Source: JBBRCX01 sp038204465 (GTDB taxonomy: Bacteria; Planctomycetota; Phycisphaerae; Tepidisphaerales; Tepidisphaeraceae). Taken from it: 32,742 nt of DNA. The position numbers were made by a program, and so were the translations under genes. Below are positions 31,554-32,742 of the stretch, in pieces. The notes under the pieces were generated by a model. The model was given only the letters and a program-made list of their open reading frames with translations. It was not told where the DNA came from and searched no databases. Every line of letters starts with the position of its first letter. Position 1 is the first letter of the stretch. Where the stretch lies: NCBI GenBank assembly GCA_038204465.1, contig JBBRCX010000052.1:1-32742 (forward strand), read 5' to 3'.

Positions 31554-31935
31554 ATGCGCCAACTGCACGGCTTCGACGCGATGACGGCGGTGGCGGAGAC
31601 GCTGCGGACGCTGGAGGACCTCATCCGCGCGGGGAAAGTGCGCTACGTCGGCTGCTCCAATTTTTCCGGCTGGCACCTGATGAAATCGCCGCCGGCCGCC
31701 GAGAAGTACGGCCTGCCGCGCTACGCATCGCACCAGGCGTATTACTCGCTGATCGGCCGGGTATGAGTGGGAGCTGATGCCGCTGGCGATCGACCAGAAG
31801 GTCGGGACGCTGGTGTGGAGCCCGCTGGCGGGCAGCCGGCTGACGGGAAAGCTCCGCCGGAACCAGCCGCTCCCGGAGACGACCCGCCTGCGCGCCGGCG
31901 CCGCGGCGGCGGGAGGACCGCCCGTCGAAGACGAC
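31554..31935 (+). pseudogene. Aldo/keto reductase remnant, truncated and frameshifted
   Basis: The first frame reads RQLHGFDAMTAVAETLRTLEDLIRAGKVRYVGCSNFSGWHLMK... and stops at TGA 31764-31766 after SLIGRV. The following frame continues at 31762 with YEWELMPLAIDQKVGTLVWSPLAG and LTGKLRRNQPLPETTRL. Together they match the middle of an aldo/keto reductase. Two bases appear lost at about 31761. The N-terminal third, including the catalytic Asp and Tyr region, and the C-terminus are absent, so it cannot make a working enzyme. The 31936-32145 stretch holds nothing identifiable. Confidence 0.85.
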
Positions 31936-32145
31936 CGTCCTCCACTCGCAATTATGTCGAAGTCCTGACGACGCTTCAGAATTCTCAAGGTCGTCGGAGA
32001 GGTCGCAAACGACGCTACTAAACTTCTCGAAGCCCGTGGGCAGGGCGCTACATGAACTTTCGTTTCCGGAAGGCGGAGATGTCCGAGGCAGATTCGGAAA
32101 CTGGGAATCGCTTCGACGCTTTATTCGAACCTCTGCGTAAGACCG

Positions 32146-32355
32146 TTATGCAACGTCGACGAACGCCGCGTAGGCGCCGGGATGAGGGACCGCCTCGCGC
32201 TCGGCGCGCAGACCTTCGATGTGGAACTCAATCGCCTCGCGCATGTTCGCTTCGCACTCGTCGCGCGTTGCCCCAGTGGAGACGCACCCCGGCAAATCGG
32301 GCGAGTAGGACGAGTACCCGGTCGCAGTCGGCTCGATCACGATGAGATACTTCAT
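32146..32355 (-). CDS. HicB-like antitoxin, without adjacent HicA
   Basis: The 69-residue protein reads MKYLIVIEPTATGYSSYSPDLPGC, then STGATRDECEANMREAIEFHIEGL, which is the partial RNase H-like HicB fold. No C-terminal DNA-binding domain is present. HicB usually neutralises the HicA mRNA interferase. No HicA-like frame lies on either side within the window, so this is an orphan. Such solitary HicB proteins are common. Its start overlaps the stop of the upstream gene by 4 bp. Confidence 0.88.
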   Translation of the reverse strand: MKYLIVIEPTATGYSSYSPDLPGCVSTGATRDECEANMREAIEFHIEGLRAEREAVPHPGAYAAFVDVA

Positions 32356-32669
32356 TTGAGTCCAGCCTGCTTGAAGACGCTGTTGAGCGTTAACCCATTG
32401 TCTGCGGTATAGTCGGAGAATTGGATGTTGATGAAACGAGGATCGCTGGCGATTTTCGCGCGTATCAGCGGAATATGCTGGCGGGCCTTCTGAAGGTTCA
32501 CGTGCAGTTGATGGTCAATGATCAGGATATATGAGACCGCTACCGCGAGCGCAATCCCGCCAGACGCGCTGAATAAGATCAGCAGGTGCAAGGTCCGCCG
32601 TCCAATTCGAGGTGCTCGACCGCTGCCATCACGTGTGGCGTATTGAAGTTTCGTCGACTGTTCGCTCAT
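32352..32669 (-). CDS. Small single-pass membrane protein of unknown function
   Basis: The 105-residue protein has a basic N-terminal segment and one membrane helix near LHLLILFSASGGIALAVAVSYILII (about residues 27-51). The extracytoplasmic-side part is KARQHIPLIRAKIASDPRFINIQFSDYTADNG. I do not recognise the family. The ATG at 32669 is preferred, and the frame is open to 32723. It overlaps the HicB-like gene by 4 bp (ATGA), so the two are coupled. Confidence 0.65.
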   Translation of the reverse strand: MSEQSTKLQYATRDGSGRAPRIGRRTLHLLILFSASGGIALAVAVSYILIIDHQLHVNLQKARQHIPLIRAKIASDPRFINIQFSDYTADNGLTLNSVFKQAGLK

Positions 32670-32742
32670 CACAGCGGATACGGCTGCTCCCACTTTAACG
32701 TCAACAGAATGAAGGGTAAGCATCCACCATCGTTTGCCCCTT

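Noticed and set aside
32125..32165. Possible integron attC-like half-site (GTAAGACCGTTATGC)
   Set aside because: The core does not match GTTRRRY, and no paired site or integrase is present.
32052..32345. 97-codon frame on plus opposite HicB
   Set aside because: Arg-rich, no homology, and antisense to the HicB-like gene.

Overview
The window looks like a high-GC Planctomycetota chromosome, probably Phycisphaerae-like. This is an inference from the PfkB kinase type, the ribosomal-gene order with several usual members missing, long low-complexity tails on ribosomal proteins, weak Shine-Dalgarno sites and many short intergenic repeats. No rRNA, tRNA, CRISPR array or prophage is visible.

Layout. 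1-893 has no convincing gene. It holds a 151-bp tandem duplication, a cluster of TTCCGGAA motifs and a long array in which TGG recurs every 11 bp. 894-5848 (minus) carries a DegP-like protease, recA, a LigT-type 2'-5' RNA ligase, a PfkB sugar kinase and a PIN-like protein. 5988-7334 (plus) encodes a methyltransferase and a CpsB/YwqE-type PHP phosphatase. 7353-9232 (minus) holds a thioesterase translationally coupled to an M20 dipeptidase. 9316-10467 (plus) is a CorA transporter. 10474-12054 (minus) is a processive family 2 glycosyltransferase behind a good sigma-70-type promoter.

12524-28820 (minus) is the S10-spc-alpha superoperon: rpsJ, rplC, rplD, rplW, rplB, rpsS, rplV, rpsC, rplP, rpmC, rpsQ, rplN, rplX, rplE, rpsN, rpsH, rplF, rplR, rpsE, rplO, secY, map, rpmJ, rpsM, rpsK, rpoA, rplQ. 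The genes rpmD, adk, infA and rpsD are not at their usual places. A near-consensus promoter precedes rpsJ, an internal one precedes rpmJ, and a clear Rho-independent terminator follows rplQ. The block makes ribosomal proteins, the SecY channel, methionine aminopeptidase and the RNA polymerase alpha subunit.

28925-29285 contains a second 11-bp-period array in the opposite orientation, sharing a 14-nt boundary with the first. The two arrays bracket the whole housekeeping block. 29286-31498 (plus) is an accessory envelope cluster (small membrane protein, PepSY-helix protein, outer-membrane beta-barrel, DUF1232 protein) resembling the edge of a metal-efflux locus. It is followed by a broken aldo/keto reductase and, on minus, an orphan HicB-like antitoxin overlapped by a small membrane protein.

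The most novel signal is the pair of helically phased 11-bp arrays. Next come the 7-bp repeat family in the spacers of the ribosomal operon and the low-complexity extensions on S5, L15, L5, L29, L17 and RpoA.
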